A stretch of DNA of 23,041 nt from an uncultured Bacilli bacterium (GTDB taxonomy: Bacteria > Bacillota_I > Bacilli_A > RF39 > UBA660), in NCBI GenBank assembly GCA_947628075.1, contig CANQYF010000009.1:1-23041 (forward strand), given 5' to 3'. Numbering within the stretch: the stretch's first letter is position 1; the number at the start of each line of letters is the position of its first letter. The notes under the pieces are model-generated. The model was not told where the DNA came from, ran no database searches, and was given only the letters and a program-made list of their open reading frames with translations. Positions 21,781 through 23,041 of this stretch are shown here, piece by piece. Both the position numbers and the translations under genes were made by a program.

Positions 21781-23041
21781 TTCATTTGGTAATAAAACAG
21801 TACCTTTTTTATTTTTTTCATTTAATCTTTCTTGAATCCATTCTCTATTTTCTTCATCTTTAGCTATAATAGTTATACCACTTGCAACTCCATCAAAAAT
21901 ATCATAATAAGTTTCTATTTGAATGAGTTTGGCATTGCTTAAATCTAAATACTTTAATGAACTCATACCTTGAAACATGTTCTTTATACTTGTAACATTA
22001 GATGTATCAAAATTGGATAAATCTAATGTTGAGATATTAGACGAGCTATTAAACATATCCGATATATCATTTACGCTTATTGTATTAAAGTTTGTTAAAT
22101 TTAATGAATAAATATTTTTCATTCCATGAAACATACCATGCATATTTACAACAAAACTGGTATCAAAACTAGACAAATTCAAATTTTTAAAATTACTATT
22201 CATAAACATTAAATCCATTTTTTTTACTTTGCTTGTATCAAACTTTAATAAATTGATTTCACTAATTGATGTTAAACTTCTAAACATCCCACTCATTGAT
22301 GTAACATTACCAGTGTAAAAGTTACTCACATCTAATTCTGTAAGTGATTCCATTCCAATAAACATATTATTCATATTAATTACTTTACTAGTATTAAAAT
22401 TAGAGACATCTAGATTTTCAACATTTTCTAAATATTTAAACATATTTTCCATAGTTGTCACATTTTTGGTATTAAAATTACTTATGTTTATTTCTTGCAA
22501 ATTTGTCATACTATTAAACATTGAAGACATATTTGTCGCCATACTAGTATCAAATTTGGATACATCTAATTTGGTTACACAACTTAAACTATAAAACATA
22601 GCAGCCATACTAGAGACTAAATCAGTTTTAAAATTGCCAAAGTCAATATTTTCTACTGTACTCATAGTATTAAAAGCATAATATAAACTAGTTGCATAAA
22701 TTAATGTTCCATTTTTAGAACCAATATATAAATCATAATATTGTGTTTCTTCTTCATTCTCGTTTGGTATCTCTTCAAGCCAACCTATGACACTACCTGC
22801 AGGTGAATAATATTTATCTCGCGTATTAGTATTTGTTAAATCAACTGGCTCTTCAACTGCATTACTTGTATCTATATAATTCACAAAATAAATGTTTTTA
22901 ATATCCGTATTATGTCCCATTTTATCCCCTAATGAATCACCACGCGTAGTCCCAACTAAATAAACTGCTTTTTCTCCAGAAAGCTCACATTTTAAATCAG
23001 TGGTATCTATATCTATATTAATATCTTTTCCTGATATGTAA
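21766..23041 (-). CDS. BspA-like (DUF285) surface protein, N-terminus beyond window
   Basis: The frame stays open from the stop at 21766 to the window edge. The first internal ATG (22920) is not the true start, because the 40 codons upstream continue the homology to the first BspA-like protein (DINIDIDTTDLKCEL and GEKAVYL). After this linker come about ten repeats of 22-24 residues, with units such as LDVSNFNTSKVINMNNMF and LDLSNFDTSNVTSIKNMF. A short non-repeat end follows (from ITIIAKDEENREWIQERLNE), which closes many DUF285 proteins. There is no LPXTG or C-terminal membrane segment, so anchoring would depend on the missing N-terminus. It is convergent with the 84-aa HTH-like gene. Confidence 0.88.
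   Translation of the reverse strand, partial: YISGKDINIDIDTTDLKCELSGEKAVYLVGTTRGDSLGDKMGHNTDIKNIYFVNYIDTSNAVEEPVDLTNTNTRDKYYSPAGSVIGWLEEIPNENEEETQYYDLYIGSKNGTLIYATSLYYAFNTMSTVENIDFGNFKTDLVSSMAAMFYSLSCVTKLDVSKFDTSMATNMSSMFNSMTNLQEINISNFNTKNVTTMENMFKYLENVENLDVSNFNTSKVINMNNMFIGMESLTELDVSNFYTGNVTSMSGMFRSLTSISEINLLKFDTSKVKKMDLMFMNSNFKNLNLSSFDTSFVVNMHGMFHGMKNIYSLNLTNFNTISVNDISDMFNSSSNISTLDLSNFDTSNVTSIKNMFQGMSSLKYLDLSNAKLIQIETYYDIFDGVASGITIIAKDEENREWIQERLNEKNKKGTVLLPNEIKES
22838..22923 (-). repeat. Direct repeat copy 2 inside the BspA-like paralogues
   Basis: This is the partner of 660-745, in the same orientation about 22.2 kb away. High DNA identity rather than only protein similarity suggests recent duplication or gene conversion. 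Confidence 0.85.

Overview
The window looks like chromosome from a low-GC Bacillota (Bacilli-like) bacterium, possibly an uncultured gut lineage. The reasons are extreme A+T richness, AGGAGG-type ribosome binding sites, sigma-A-like promoters (many with a TGn extended -10), U-tailed hairpin terminators and BspA-like surface proteins. TGA is used as a stop (for example in an ATGA overlap near 17137), so the mycoplasma code is not used. The species cannot be named from the sequence alone.

Layout, mostly on the minus strand. (1) 1-1450: the N-terminal part of a membrane-anchored BspA-like (DUF285) protein, cut by the window edge. Its promoter carries a run of nine G between -35 and -10. (2) 1561-7260: a conserved origin-proximal block read from right to left as parA/soj, parB/spo0J, a DUF951 gene (yyzM-like), an AbgT-family transporter, ychF, rpsF, ssb and rpsR. 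The order matches the soj-spo0J-yyzM-yyaF-rpsF-ssbA-rpsR neighbourhood of Bacillus, with the transporter added between yyzM and ychF. (3) 7379-14420: two very large export-type membrane proteins, an MMPL/RND protein with a long loop of degenerate tandem repeats and a MacB-like ABC ATPase-permease fusion. A structured, terminator-ended RNA element lies between them. (4) 14561-20218: a lipid/glycan cluster of two PlsC-like acyltransferases (convergent), two GT8 glycosyltransferases, a 4'-phosphopantetheinyl transferase, an acyl carrier protein and an acyl-AMP ligase. (5) 20285-20947: a PF06541-type membrane protein. (6) 21095-21762: a plus-strand two-gene regulatory module, an XRE-type repressor and an 84-aa HTH-like protein. 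Each promoter has the same inverted repeat centred on its -35 hexamer. (7) 21766-23041: the C-terminal part of a second BspA-like paralogue, sharing near-identical DNA with the first.

How parts fit together: the ligase, ACP and PPTase can make a dedicated acyl-ACP (PPTase converts apo- to holo-ACP, the ligase charges it). The two acyltransferases and two GT8 enzymes beside them suggest an acylated glycolipid or glycoconjugate for the cell surface. The two big exporters and two BspA-like proteins are also envelope functions. The two BspA genes are direct repeats about 22 kb apart enclosing essential genes.

The strongest leads are the poly-G promoter of the first BspA gene (possible phase variation), the duplicated operator-promoter architecture around the XRE gene, the structured RNA between the two exporters, and the acyl-ACP/GT8 cluster. 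No tRNA, rRNA, CRISPR array, insertion sequence or parS site was recognised.
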